Source: Glutinoglossum americanum
Taxonomy: Eukaryota > Ascomycota > Geoglossomycetes > Geoglossales > Geoglossaceae
NCBI GenBank assembly: GCA_020080175.1
Contig: JAGHQL010000075.1
Location: forward strand, 53,182 to 117,181
Reading direction: 5' to 3'
DNA length: 64,000 bases
Shown: piece after piece, positions 46,666-57,355 of the stretch
How the letters are laid out: each line of letters opens with the position of its first letter
Position numbering within the stretch: position 1 is the stretch's first letter
Translations under genes and position numbers: made by a program
Notes under the pieces: model-generated
What the model was told of the DNA's origin: nothing
Databases searched by the model: none
The model's input: only the letters and a program-made list of their open reading frames with translations

Positions 46666-47485
46666 ACCTGAGAGACCAGTTGGCGCGGGAAATCGCCCTG
46701 GCAGTAGCTGCGCAAGAAGTACGGGTCTAGATCCCTTGAGACTCTATTTATCTATATACTACCTGCATCAGAGGGGAGAGCGTTTAAGGGAATTTATTTA
46801 CGGACAGCCCTGAAAAAGATCACCGGAATCGTCAAGTGTCCGATTTATGCGCATTGTCCTTTTTTGGTAGAGCAGGATTTAGCACCCAAAATACATTGAG
46901 AGAGGGAGGAATTGGTCAAAATAGCATGTGCAGAAATCCCACGACGCCAGGAGCCCGCATTCAAGCGCCGGCAGGCACGAGCCGCACCAAAGAGTTATTA
47001 TAGTTGATCCCTTTGTCAAAACCTGGCTAGCGGTCAGCTAGGCTTTTCATTAGCCATGTGACTAAGGCCTTTTCGCCTTACTACTGGCCATTAATGCCTT
47101 GGGTCGGCAGACTACGGCGGGTGATTTTTTCCTATTGACAACCCACGGGAGAGAAAGACCAAGAGTTTAATTTTCAGATGAAAGTAACTTCTTGAATAAC
47201 GGCGACTTGGTGAGGGAAATGAGGAAATCTAGATGGATGCATCATATAGCACCATATCGGTGGTCAACCAATGGAAGATAGGTGAATGTCGTGAGACATC
47301 ACTGCGGCATCTCCGGGACTAGTAGTGCGTAAGTGCCAAAAAGGGAAAAAGAATGTAATGGCGTTATTCTATCTACCACAGAGCAAGTCTCCCCGCCAGT
47401 CCTCCACTCACTCACTACAAACCACATTCCTCAGCTGGACTTTCCTGAATGAACACTGACACAGACAAATAGGGTTACAGTTGCA

Positions 47486-47770
47486 CTAGCAACGAAGGGC
47501 CTCTACTTGCTTCAGTCGAGTCACTCCTTCTGGAATTGCATCCGGGCGCTCGGATGCCAGTTCTATCGCATCCTGCCGTTTAGCGCGAACAAGCACGTCT
47601 TGCCTCCCTTGGACGGTAAGGTGCGGTAGCTTGCCGCAGGGTTGAATGCATTGCAGTCCAGACGTGTTATAGCTGGCTGTGAGGAGGGTGCATTCGTTCC
47701 AGCAGTCGCATGGGTCCTGGTGTTGCGACAGGGTGTTTTTTTTCCCAAAGGGGGCCTTTTTGGTTTTTAT
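47486..47770 (-). CDS. Cys-rich coding exon without start, possible small secreted protein piece
   Basis: The minus strand is open for about 95 codons, from just after TAA at 47773-47771 to TAG at 47488-47486, but has no ATG. It reads NTLSQHQDPCDCWNECTLL, then SYNTSGLQCIQPCGKLPHL, and ends IPEGVTRLKQVEALRC. Six Cys, five of them in 30 residues (C..C..C..C..C), and the polar end look like a last exon of a small secreted protein. An acceptor at about 47756 (AAAAG) would start the exon. An upstream signal-peptide exon was not identified; the gene may be truncated. Family not recognised. Confidence 0.35.
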   Translation of the reverse strand: MKTKKAPFGKKNTLSQHQDPCDCWNECTLLTASYNTSGLQCIQPCGKLPHLTVQGRQDVLVRAKRQDAIELASERPDAIPEGVTRLKQVEALRC

Positions 47771-49381
47771 TTAGATACAAAGTAGGAAATACAAAACAAA
47801 TAGCGAATAAATGAAACCTATGCCTTTCGGAGCTGTCGAAGCTGGTTGTGAGCCCTAGGGCGTCTGAGTGCCGGAGTATCAATCCTTTCGGGGTCTAGAG
47901 GGTCGAGGTAACCTGCCAGACTCGAGTTCTAGGGAGCATCGGTTCAATTCAAATCTCGTACCTAGGGAACAGGGTAAGGCGTAGATTAGTTGCGAGAATT
48001 TTCCAAACGCCTGGGCACTATATACCACGGGCCGGCTAATCTAGTGTTTTCACCCCGTCGCAATACCAGGATCCAAAATAATTAGCATGTAGCGACGAAC
48101 CACGTCTCGAAAAGAAAGAAATATCAAAACTCAAGGAATAAGCCACACTTTTGCTCGCATGAAGTTCAATTATGCATAATTAGAATAACAGTTTCCCTTG
48201 CCGACGCGTCTCGTACGGTACTGGTGGTCGGAGTCTCAGCAACCCGCCTGGGCCTCTATAATAACCCATAGAAGATAGTGTTGAGACCTAAAATTCGCTG
48301 CTCGCGCACCATTCACGCTAGGCGGGCTGTAGTCTACTAATGAGCTCGCGTTTTTGGCCGAGCTGTCCTCCCAAAGGTAGCATGTCCGGGTTACTTGTCG
48401 CTGGCAAGAGAGTTTCGAAGCTGCCTCAAGCTACTAAGAGTGCTAAGGCGATCTAGTGGGGCGGTGGCCTGAGGATGCTGGCAAGAAGCGGAGCTTTGTT
48501 CTAACGCGGCCTCTACCGAATATCGATTTCAGGCTTGCCTGGGAAGGAAGCTGGTTAATGTGGTATATATTTGCGATTCCCCAGAACCCACTACCAGATC
48601 ATCCTCTTCCTGCAAGCTAAGTCGGAGGCAAGATATAGCTTGAATCTCAGGTCAATAGTTGGTTGGCTCAGCTTCCGTCGCAGTTGAGCGGCACAGCCGT
48701 ATTTCGTCAGCTAGTGGTCTGCAGGGCGTCGCCTCATCGGGTTTTCCCTGCTTCCACTACAGTCACGACTCTGTCTGCAGGCAGTCGAGCACCATCAATC
48801 GTCTCTGCGATCGTAGAATCGACTGTGACATGTCGTATTTCTCCACGTACCTTCTGGCCCAGGCTCGATCCCCTCCGCTTGCGTTTTCGACAGGATCTTG
48901 ACGACTAACCACTAACTAGTCTCAATACTACATAGCATAGGTCGTCCCGTTTGGTGGCTTGTTATTCCCGAACCCCAAGCAACGCCTTGAACCGAAGCAT
49001 TTCGGGCTATTGAGAAACAGAAATTGGCTTTGGAACCCGCTCCCACCACGGATACCGCTCGGCCGCTGGGATTAGTGCGATGCGGCGCGGGAGAGTAAGA
49101 GGGGCTTTGCGGTATGAACTATTTCGATGCTGCATCAACTAGCGGCTCTGAATTCACAAACGACAACACCCGACTGGCCAACACCCTTTACCGAGCATCA
49201 TGCAATGCATCCCGTCCGCTACCCGGATACGCGAGGACACCGAGACATGAGAAACACCCTCTCAGTCAGTCTCTCCATTGGCGTGATAGTGAATACCCCG
49301 CATAAACGTGGAGAACCTCGTGTTTACGCCATTACTCTGCAGACACGAGGCGTTGGGGCGATGGGGCGATGGGAATGGGGT

Positions 49382-49388
49382 TATTTAA
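49382..49388 (+). promoter_or_regulatory. TATA-like box of P450 gene
   Basis: TATTTAA lies 75 bp upstream of the P450 ATG. Confidence 0.35.
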
Positions 49389-49462
49389 GGGCATGATTGC
49401 CCTTGATCCGGAGTGCTCTGTCACTAGGTGGTACACCATAAACAAGGACAACCCCCTTCACG

Positions 49463-51158
49463 ATGCTCCTCCCCACCGACCTTCCAACCACCAAAGAACT
49501 CCTAACCCTCTCTGCCGCTCTCTGGGTCACCTACATATTCAGCCTAGCAATTTATCGCCTCTACTTCAGCCCCATATCCCGCTTTCCGGGCCCCAGACTA
49601 GCCGCCCTAACACACTGGTACGAATTCTACTACGATGTAATAAAGCGCGGTCACTACACCTGGAAGCTCAAAGAACTACACAAGCAATACGGTGTGTATG
49701 CCGATACGCGTTCCCAATCTTACTATTTATTACCCCTCGAAGAGTGCGCTAGCTCGCAGAAAATGGTTAATAAAAATATAGGTCCAATCGTTCGCATCAG
49801 TCCCTACGAACTCCATATCGACGACCCAGACTACTACGATGAACTATACACGGGCCCCTCCAAAAAACGCGACAAATGGGCCTGGTCCGCAAAAATGTTC
49901 GGAAATTCCAAATCCATGCTCGGCACCGTCCCGCACGACCATCACCGCATCCGCCGCGCACCCATAAACCCCTACTTCTCCAAATCCTCGGTCCTGCGCC
50001 TCGAATCTACCATCCGGTCTCTCGTTGAAAGGCTGGTCGCGCGCTTCGAAGGCTTCAAAGCCACGGGCGAGGCGTTGAATTTGGGGTATGCCTATTCGGC
50101 GCTCACGACGGATGTAATCACCGAGTATTGTTTTGCGAGGAGTTATGGGTATTTGAGTAGGGAGAATTTTGGGGGGGAATGGGCGGACGCACTGATACAG
50201 GCTAGCGAGATGAGCCATCTTATGAAGCAGTTTGGATGGTTGTTTCCCCTCATGGACAGCATGCCGGACTGGTTCTCGGTGTGGTTGAATCCTGCAATAA
50301 TGTATTTGATTGTTTTCAAGAGGGTAGGACAATAAGCCTTTTCCCTTACCGGTAAAAAACTCTACCCGGCACTGACAAAGTACTGCGTCTATCTAGGATG
50401 TCGGCAAGCAGATCCAGACAATCATGGAGGGGAAAAACGATGATTACAAAACGGCTAGCCACCCCACTATCTTCCACGAGCTCCTTGAAAGCGATCTCAG
50501 GCCGGAAGAGAAAACATTTGTTCGCCTAACGGAAGAGGGCCAGACCGTCGTCGGTGCAGGCATAATCACCACAGCCCACGTACTCAAACAAACCACCTAC
50601 TACCTCCTCGCCGACCCAGAGGTCCTCCGCAAACTAAAAGCCGAACTCGCAGCCGCCAAGACCAGAGCAGGAACGCCTTCGATCCCGTTAAAGCAATTAG
50701 AACAACTACCCTACCTAACCGGCGTCATAAACGAAGGCCTCAGACTCTCCTACGGCGTTTCCCACCGCCTCCAACGCGTATCCCCCGACGCGCCTCTAGC
50801 CTTCAGGCAGTGGAGCATCCCCGCCGGCATCCCCGTCAGCATGACCTCCGTGCACCTCCACGACAACGCGACTATCTTCCCGTCGCCCGGGGCCTTCAAG
50901 CCCGAGCGCTGGCTGCTCCCGCCCGCCGAGAAAATCCGCCTGGAGAAGTACCTCGTGCCCTTCAGCAAGGGGACGCGCGCGTGCGCGGGCATGAATCTGG
51001 CCTACGCGGAGATTCATCTTACGCTCGCGGCGGTGTTTGGCGGGGAGCTGGAGCTGGAGTTGTACGAGACGGGGAGTGAGGATGTGCTTGTTGTGCATGA
51101 TTTTTTTAATCCGAGTGCGAGGACGGATTCTAAGGGGGTGAGGGTTGTTGTTAAGTGA
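49463..51158 (+). CDS. cytochrome P450 monooxygenase
   Basis: Three exons, 49463-49691, 49782-50323, 50397-51158, give 510 residues. Introns of 90 bp (GTGTGT..TATAG) and 73 bp (GTAGGA..CTAG, branch ACTGAC) close the frame (..HKQYG/PIVRISPYEL.., ..VFKR/DVGKQI..). The N-terminus has an ER membrane anchor (about 12-32) and the proline hinge FPGPRLAAL. Conserved marks: ExxR at about 370-373 (EGLR), FKPERW at 424-429 and the heme loop FSKGTRACAG at 446-455 with Cys453 as the iron ligand. The I-helix motif at about 309-316 reads GAGIITTA, lacking the usual acidic residue. The sequence resembles the CYP58-like (trichodiene-oxygenase-related) group of fungal P450s. Role: oxidation of a small lipophilic substrate at the ER; the substrate is unknown, and no terpene synthase or PKS is nearby. 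Confidence 0.93.
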
Positions 51159-51739
51159 GCTGGGGGTTTTTTTTGGGGGGGCCCGCTATGATGGTTGTTT
51201 TTTTTTTCTTTGGAAGAGGTAGGTAGGAGGACTTGGACTGTATGCCTTTGAAGGTATTAATTAGCTTAGCTTTAATCACGGCAACTAGCCAAACTTTGCG
51301 TCCAGACTCGAAAGGTCTGGGGACACCTGATCCTGTGGTAAACCTCGCTCTTTTTGTTTTTTTTTTTGAAAACTAACTATGTTGGAAGGCTTTCGCATTT
51401 ATATTGTTAAGAGATATATGTCTCTAAGAAACTTCATAGTTCTATGACGTCATATATCGTCGCTGTGTTCATTGGCCTCAGGTGGCCCGTGCACAATAAC
51501 GCTCACGTTTTTTACTCCTCCTATATGCTAGTTCAATTAACCAAGCTACTTTCGTATCCGCTAAATACTCACTCCAATCTCAATTCATTATCAATCCAGC
51601 CCGGTGACAGACTAAATTTGGGCTGTGTGGCAATTAAACTTGTAACTACATCAAGACCACCCCTAATTATATACTTGTCGACTCGCCAACATCACTAGCA
51701 GTTCGGACACATTAATTGCTACAGTCTTCACGGGTTAAC
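51159..51739. other. intergenic, convergent 3' flanks
   Basis: About 580 bp between the ends of the P450 (+) and membrane-protein (-) genes, with T-runs at 51168-51175, 51199-51208 and 51356-51367. No gene seen. Confidence 0.55.
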
Positions 51740-53119
51740 TTAACTAGTATCATGACCATAGTTGGGTGAATCGAGCTCCGCAGGTCTCTATGACAAGTAT
51801 CAGCGCGGCGCAGCAGCGGCCTTCTAACTGGGAGAGAAAGGGGTGATAGATTTACCTGAGAAGGCAGTGGTGGGTGCGGAGCTCCTGAGGGCGGTATTAC
51901 TACGGGAGGGTTCATAGCATCCTGTGTCTTTCTCGGAAACACTCATGTCAGCCATTCCCAACGAGAGGCTTGGGCGGTGTCGTAGTGGCACCGTTGTTAA
52001 AAGGAGTATAGCCGGCATACCTGATTGAAGGGAGCCCAATTCCCTTGTGGGACGGTGCCAGAATGCGTAATATCGTATGCGCCGTGTGGGGCCTTTAGAG
52101 GAAAATTAGCGGATCCTGCTCGTGAAGGGGAAAAGGGTAACAAGAGGTGAATCAGGGAGGCTCTGCGCAGTGCCCCATAGAGTAGTAGAGCAACCAAGAC
52201 ATACAGCAGCGACCGCATCTAGCTCAGGCTTCGGGTAGACCTGATCTGACTGTGGCATGTCCGCCCCATGTTCCTTCACCCTTTGCCGCCTCCTCACCCA
52301 GATAGCGGTCGCGATGACTATAGAGAGACCGATGAGTCCCAATCCGATACCTAGTCCAACGCCTAGTCCGATTCCAAGACTGTTACTAGATTTTGTGGGG
52401 GGTGGTGACGATTGGTTTGTAATGACGCCGCCGGGGAAAACTGGGGCAGTGGTGCTACTCGTGGCGCTTCCCTTGCTCGCGGATGTGGTTCGAGAAGAAG
52501 CCTGGTCGGCTTGTTTCCAGCGGATTTGAAGCGGGTATGCCACGTTCCAGAAGCCAGTTTTGGTGGCTGACTCAGTCCCTAGCGTTCGCTGGTTACTGAG
52601 ATTGTCCATTAGGTATGCGATTGTTTTTGAACGGAAGATGCTCTGGCAAGCCCACCAGCCTGTGTCGCCAAAGACCTTGTCGCCTGGGCAGTAGTAATCC
52701 CTGACAATTAGAAAGCGTCACATTGTCAATTCCCAGTGAGCTGCATTTGAGGTCTAGTAGAATGTGAAGAAAGCTTACGCAGGGCAACAGAAGGCTACCG
52801 TTTCGCTTGGGCCTGGTGTCAAATTGGTCGGCCCAGCACAAGTGATATAGTCCTCTGGGCAGACGGCTGGACTGTAGTATGAAGTCAACCAGTCAAAGGG
52901 GTTTGTGTATGGAGTTGGCGAGGGGCAGCATGTGGATATTGCGCATCCTTGGGTGTAGTAGGTCCAGCTGAACGGGTTCGTAGGCCAGAGTCCTAGGGTC
53001 TGGAAATCCCATATTTTTGATGTACAGTCGGGTGGGAGAGTTATGGGCGTGGTGAGAGGACCAAGATTGGTTGAGGATGTGACTGTTGGGATGACGATGG
53101 TAAAGACTGAGCTTGACAT
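51740..53119 (-). CDS. single-pass membrane glycoprotein, fungal LPXTG/Mid2-like type
   Basis: Five exons (53119-52779, 52700-52205, 52092-52021, 51921-51856, 51787-51740) give 340 residues; all phases close. The extracellular part begins without a classical signal and has a Cys-rich domain (CTSKIWDFQ, GCAISTCCPSP, CPEDYITCAGP, ETVAFCCPA/DYYCPGD, GWWACQSIF). A Ser/Thr-rich stalk follows (about 185-220), then a Gly-rich membrane helix at about 222-248 (LGIGLGVGLGIGLGLIGLS) and a basic stop-transfer VRRRQR. The cytoplasmic tail is assembled from three small exons and is Pro-rich (PPVVIPPSGAPHPPLPSQ/RPAELDSPNYGHDTS). The family is common in fungi and unstudied; a surface-sensor role like Mid2/WSC is inference. 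Intron 52204-52093 uses a weak AAAG acceptor, so the third exon is the least certain. Confidence 0.75.
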
Positions 53120-53647
53120 TTCTCCGCTTGATGAGATCTCTTGAGATGGAAGTCGCTGGGACTTTTTTGTCTGGTGGAGGAGAGTTGGCTGCTCGGCGTA
53201 GTGGCACTGTGACGGTCACGTGTTGCGGGGTAAACTGTCGTTCCTTTGGTCCTACTTTGCTGTCCCTTTTGCGAAGTCATTAAGTTCGGGCTGAAACTCC
53301 TTTTCTTCTAGACTCCACCACGATTGTAAGTACCTTTATGTATTTCTTTCGTCAAAGCCGTTTCGTGGCTAGCGGGGCTTAGGCGTGCAGTGTGTGGTTG
53401 GGGTGTCAAGAGGAGAGTCTTGGGGATTTGCGAGTTCTTCGAGAGATTGAGAGGTCATAGAGTCGGAGTCGCCCGGGATATAGACGCAGACAGAGAGACG
53501 ATACGCGGAGTTAGGGTCTTATCTTACAACCAGTCTTGTTATAGGTTGATAAGTTCTGTTGGAGGAGAGGGGGAGAGCCAGAAATAGAACGGAGATGGGT
53601 TTAGTGGTTACCCGGCTAGCGTAACGATGCGGATCTAAAAACTTCCC

Positions 53648-54030
53648 TGTTGGGGGTTGGGGTTGTAATTTTTAGAACACACTTAACTGTAATATCCCCT
53701 CCGGCAAGGGCGGTGCGGTCACTCCCTTGCTCGTTAGGTTTAACTAAATGGTTAAATACCGTGTGATAGTTGGCAGAATGCGTGCTCCCGCCGGGAATGC
53801 TGCATGCCCGGCCTCATTACAATGTAGACAGAAAGCCAGCTGCCAGTTTCGGTGCTCCGATCGAGCACTCAGGGGATCGACTCTGCTGTTTGTTCCTTGC
53901 CTCTTTTTCTTTTGTATAATAAACGAGCATCAACTGAATCCATCCATCTATTGCATATACCCCCTGTGCTATATACATAACCAATATATGTGGTTGGTCG
54001 CCCTTGATCAGGTCTTATCGGAGCCGTATT
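53648..54030 (+). mobile_element. Copia-like LTR and primer-binding-site remnant
   Basis: The block begins TGTTGGGG, has TATAATAAA near 53921, and after a ~340-bp LTR-like stretch carries GGTCTTATCGGAGCC (about 54011-54025). The last resembles the GGTTATCAGAGCC primer site used by Copia-type elements (initiator-Met tRNA). The exact LTR end and target duplication were not found, and no gag/pol reading frame follows. Confidence 0.35.
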
Positions 54031-54091
54031 ACCTACCATTAGGAGTGCGGCTTGCCCACTATGCATACTTTTACCTTTCCTTTGTGCATAC

Positions 54092-54238
54092 TGTGGAGGC
54101 ATAAGTTCAACCGGTAGGTAGAAGGATAGTTGGATTGAGCAGGTCGTGGGTGCGGTAGGTAAGCTACCCCTGCCAAGAGAATAACTAACAACTAGCTAAT
54201 AAAATTACCGCTTCCGCGGCATAGAAATCACCTCCACA
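54092..54238. mobile_element. solo-LTR-like element, copy 2
   Basis: A 147-bp block with termini TGTGGAGG / CCTCCACA (perfect 8-bp inverted ends) between direct ATAC repeats (54088-54091 and 54239-54242). It is homologous along its whole length to 26102-26247. Same reading as that copy: solo LTR of a small element, or MITE. Confidence 0.75.
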
Positions 54239-54489
54239 ATACGCGGTCCAGCATCTGCAAAACGCCCATGCCAGTTCTTTATCGCGCCGTGGTGTGCAAG
54301 GCGTTTTGGTCAAGGAACTCTTTCAGCACTTGAAATCACAAACGTCCATGGTTGATGAGATATAGGCATAGATCGAAGTCACCCATTGGCTATCAAAATG
54401 GTAACCCCCGCTTGAATTTTGGATATCACCGCATTCGGTCGATCGAGTCTACTAGCTCTCGAGCCCGGCTACGCCCGAACAACCCAAGA

Positions 54490-55507
54490 TTAATTGTAGT
54501 GCGGATCCAACCAATCGCCCGTCTCTTGAGACCCTTGATGTGCCCGCTTCTGATGCAGCAACAGTTTGTCCCGTCGTACAAATCCATTCAGCCCCGTATA
54601 CCCGCAACCGCCAATCCGACAAGGGAAAAGATCTTCTAGCGGCGGACGCACATGTGCCGTCTTTATATGGCGTTCAAGGTCCGCCTTTCTAGCAAATGGC
54701 TTTTTGGCTTCACAGGATCCCGCTGGGCAAGGGTATTTCGCTCCGGTGTTGACAGCCAAAGTTGGGAGAGTGTTCTTGGTCGGCTGCGGCGGTATCTGGT
54801 CCCTAAACACGTAATAAGTCACAATGTAGGGGACGACATAGATAATGTGATACGAACTGCGAGGCGTAATAGTATAGGCTATCTTCCATCCCTTCAGGCA
54901 GTGTTGATTCAAACGCCGGGGACAACCCATTTATCGCAGGGCTCGTGTCTCCGTACTCTATCGAACCGAACATGTCAGCCTCTAGTGGGGTTGCTGAGGT
55001 TGGAACACCATCCCACGGCCCAATTATAGAAGCGTTGGGATTTTTCCAGATCTCCATGATGTAATTAGTGTCGCTCTGTTGATCTGTATATTCCTCTGTT
55101 TCTGCTAGAGGAAGCGAACTGAGGTCCGTTCCCTCGAGTGGCACTCTCCAGGTCTGGGCGGGGTCGGCATACTCACAAAAGGCCGACCGAGGATAGTCGC
55201 TAATTGGGCCGGAGGTGGTGCGTAGACATCCAGTATAATCCAGCTGAAGCTCGTTGTCCTCGAATTCAAGGTTGAGTGCAAGATGGCTGCAGTCTAGTGA
55301 GGCGAAATTGTTGGGTAAAGCTCCAGGGGCATACCAGCCTCCTAGTCCAGAAGGGTCGTCGAGTTGATCTGCAGGCGGCTCACTAAAGAGAGTATAGGTC
55401 CGGTGAAGTGTTTGGGTATGACCACCAAAATCAGGACGAATCTCCATCATAGGTGAAATTGAGTAACAAGAACACGGAAATCGCGAGATTGAATACCACA
55501 GAATCAC
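54490..55507 (-). CDS. C2H2 zinc-finger protein, probable transcription factor
   Basis: Two exons, 55507-54854 and 54795-54490, joined over a 58-bp intron (GTATCA..CCAG, branch GTGACTTA). This gives 319 residues, or 300 if the second ATG pair (MMEIRPDFGG, 55450) is the start, which looks likelier. The N-terminal two thirds are acidic, Ser/Thr/Pro-rich and low in structure, like an activation region. The C-terminus has two C2H2 fingers: C241-x4-C246..H261-x4-H266 (CPAGSC..RKADLERHIKTAH) and C277-x4-C282..H299-x4-H304 (CRIGGC..RRDKLLLHQKRAH). This layout, two degenerate fingers at the very end, is frequent in ascomycete regulators of unknown targets. Confidence 0.8.
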
Positions 55508-56372
55508 AAAACAGATCAGCGGAGAGGGAAGCGGTGGCAGAGGTAATGCATTTCACTGTCGAATTTGTGCTTAAATATTATTTCAAGTCCCAAGCTGCAA
55601 CGCCCACTTCCCATGATGGCTACACAGTTGCAGCCTATCACACGGCCGCGACTAGTTGAGGCTTCATCCCACAACGCGAATGGTAAGGCAACAAAAGTCG
55701 AACCGTATACCCCGGAGCTGACCCGCCAAAGACAGTCCATATCCTGTACAAAGACCATCCATGTGTTGTATTAGCAATGCATCAATGAGCCTCCTCGCTC
55801 AACGGTGGGGTTGAGTGGCTGCTTGGGGGCGCATCGAGGAAAAAGAGAAGTAAAAGCAAATCAAAGAATAACTGCTATGTCACTAAAATTGAAGAGATAC
55901 CGAGATGCAAAAACAGAGAATGGATGTCGATTGGTAGCGTCATCGAGAGTGTCAGCTCTGACCATCGGAACATGCCATACGTACGGCCAACAACTGCCAG
56001 ACGAGCAAGGCTGACCGCACAAAGGCCCAGAGAATCCAGGGCTTGGTGGCTGGACAACAACCAACCAGGATGATTGTCTCCTCAAAGCCATGTCGTGAAT
56101 GTAAAGGGAAAATGAAGATTCTTCCTCAAAAGGCAGCCAGAAAGATCTCTCTAGAGTGTTAATCAGGGTCGGATAACCCAGGGCCAGGGTGCAGATAGAG
56201 GGCGTCCGCATTGGCGATAGTGATTTGGTAAAAATGGATATTCTTTCGGCGATACCTACCCAGGGAAGTAACATGTACGTTAAAACAAATGGCATTGTGA
56301 GCATGTGCATCAAGGGCACATGCACCGAGGGCATGTGCGCCAAGGGCATGTCCAACGACGGTGCGTGAAATG

Positions 56373-56552
56373 GAGGGCGTACACAGCGAGGGCGTGTGCA
56401 CCGAGGGCGTATGCAGCGAGGGCGTATGCAGCGAGGGCGTATGTAGCGAGGGCGTATGCAGCGAGGGCGTACGCAGCGAGGGCGTACGCAGCGAGGGCGT
56501 ATGCAGCGAGGGCGTACGAAGCGAGGGCGTGTGCAGCGAGGACGAATGTAAC
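56373..56552. repeat. 15-bp minisatellite, 12 units
   Basis: Twelve head-to-tail copies of GAGGGCGTATGCAGC, differing mainly at positions 9-13. Related decayed units extend to about 56298 and 56640. Because 15 is a multiple of three, several frames stay open on both strands, giving spurious repeat peptides (for example ARAYA and LAAYA). Confidence 0.9.
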
Positions 56553-57329
56553 GAGAGGGTGCACCGAAGGCGTGTGCGGATGGGGCATATGCAGCGATGG
56601 CACGTGCATCAAGGGCGAATGAAGCGGGGCATGTGCACCGAGAGTGATGGCAACTCGGGCATATATGCCAGTGGGACTCTTCCTGACCAAGTGGGGCCTA
56701 AAAATCAAGGTCTTGTCAGCAGTACGCGGCTAGCAAACCAATGATGAGGTTGCCATAGGTAAGGTTGCCGCGGGTGCGGTTCATAAGCGCACCGCAGCGC
56801 AGTACTGTGGTAGAGAGCCCCCGCCACCGATCGGATCCTCCGCTACCGGTCGGATGGTCGCCGGATATGTAGTTGAATGAACGGGACCTCGGCGGAGTCG
56901 ATTCGACAGAATGCTTGCGAAGTCTCCTACAGACAGAATGTCTGCTAAGCCGAATTGACGCAACCTCACTAGCATAAGGTAAAGCAGTACTCGAAGGACG
57001 AGTGTCTTTGCAAATGGGGGTAGGCCCTGCACTGGGGGAGGTGCTCTCGTTATATAGAGCTTCAGGAACCAAACACCTTCCGCATCGACCCAATTGCATT
57101 GCCCTCCCACCCTTCTGGGAACGCTGCGGAGGTTCGGGAGTATGTCTGGGTTAGGGTTACCTGATGGATGGAGCTGCCGGCGATGGTGGTGGTGATATTC
57201 CACCAGCACCCTAAACGGATAGGCGATGGTTGAGACGGCACTCCCCGTGCGTTTTGGGTAGCCGAGTTTTCAATTTCACATGTCCCCAGAATTTTCACAT
57301 AAGCATCCCTGTTCGTACGTTGCAGGAAC

Positions 57330-57355
57330 TTGGGGGCCAAAATTTCGGCCCCCAA
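57330..57355. repeat. GC-rich hairpin
   Basis: TTGGGGGCC and GGCCCCCAA form a perfect 9-bp stem with loop AAAATTTC, followed by AAAATTTTT. No gene is adjacent, so a terminator role cannot be argued. Confidence 0.5.

Larger units (their letters stand above)
46666..49462. other. intergenic with one coding-like exon and a tRNA-like fragment
   Basis: Nearly 2.8 kb without an intact gene. The minus-strand Cys-rich exon at 47486-47770 is listed separately. At about 47885-47960 a sequence with an anticodon-arm-like CCAGACTCGAGTTCTAGG and a B-box-like GGTTCAATTC resembles a decayed tRNA or tRNA-derived SINE. The right end is the P450 promoter. Confidence 0.4.
53120..54489. other. intergenic with LTR-retroelement remnants
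   Basis: No gene. It holds a Copia-like LTR and primer-site remnant (53648-54030) and a short solo-LTR-like element (54092-54238), both listed separately. Confidence 0.5.

Noticed and set aside
54490-54814. Plus-strand ORFs over the C2H2 exon
   Set aside because: Antisense to two well-formed zinc fingers.
56305-56744. Repeat-peptide ORFs on both strands
   Set aside because: Products of the 15-bp minisatellite, which keeps frames open; no start context, signal or flanking domain.
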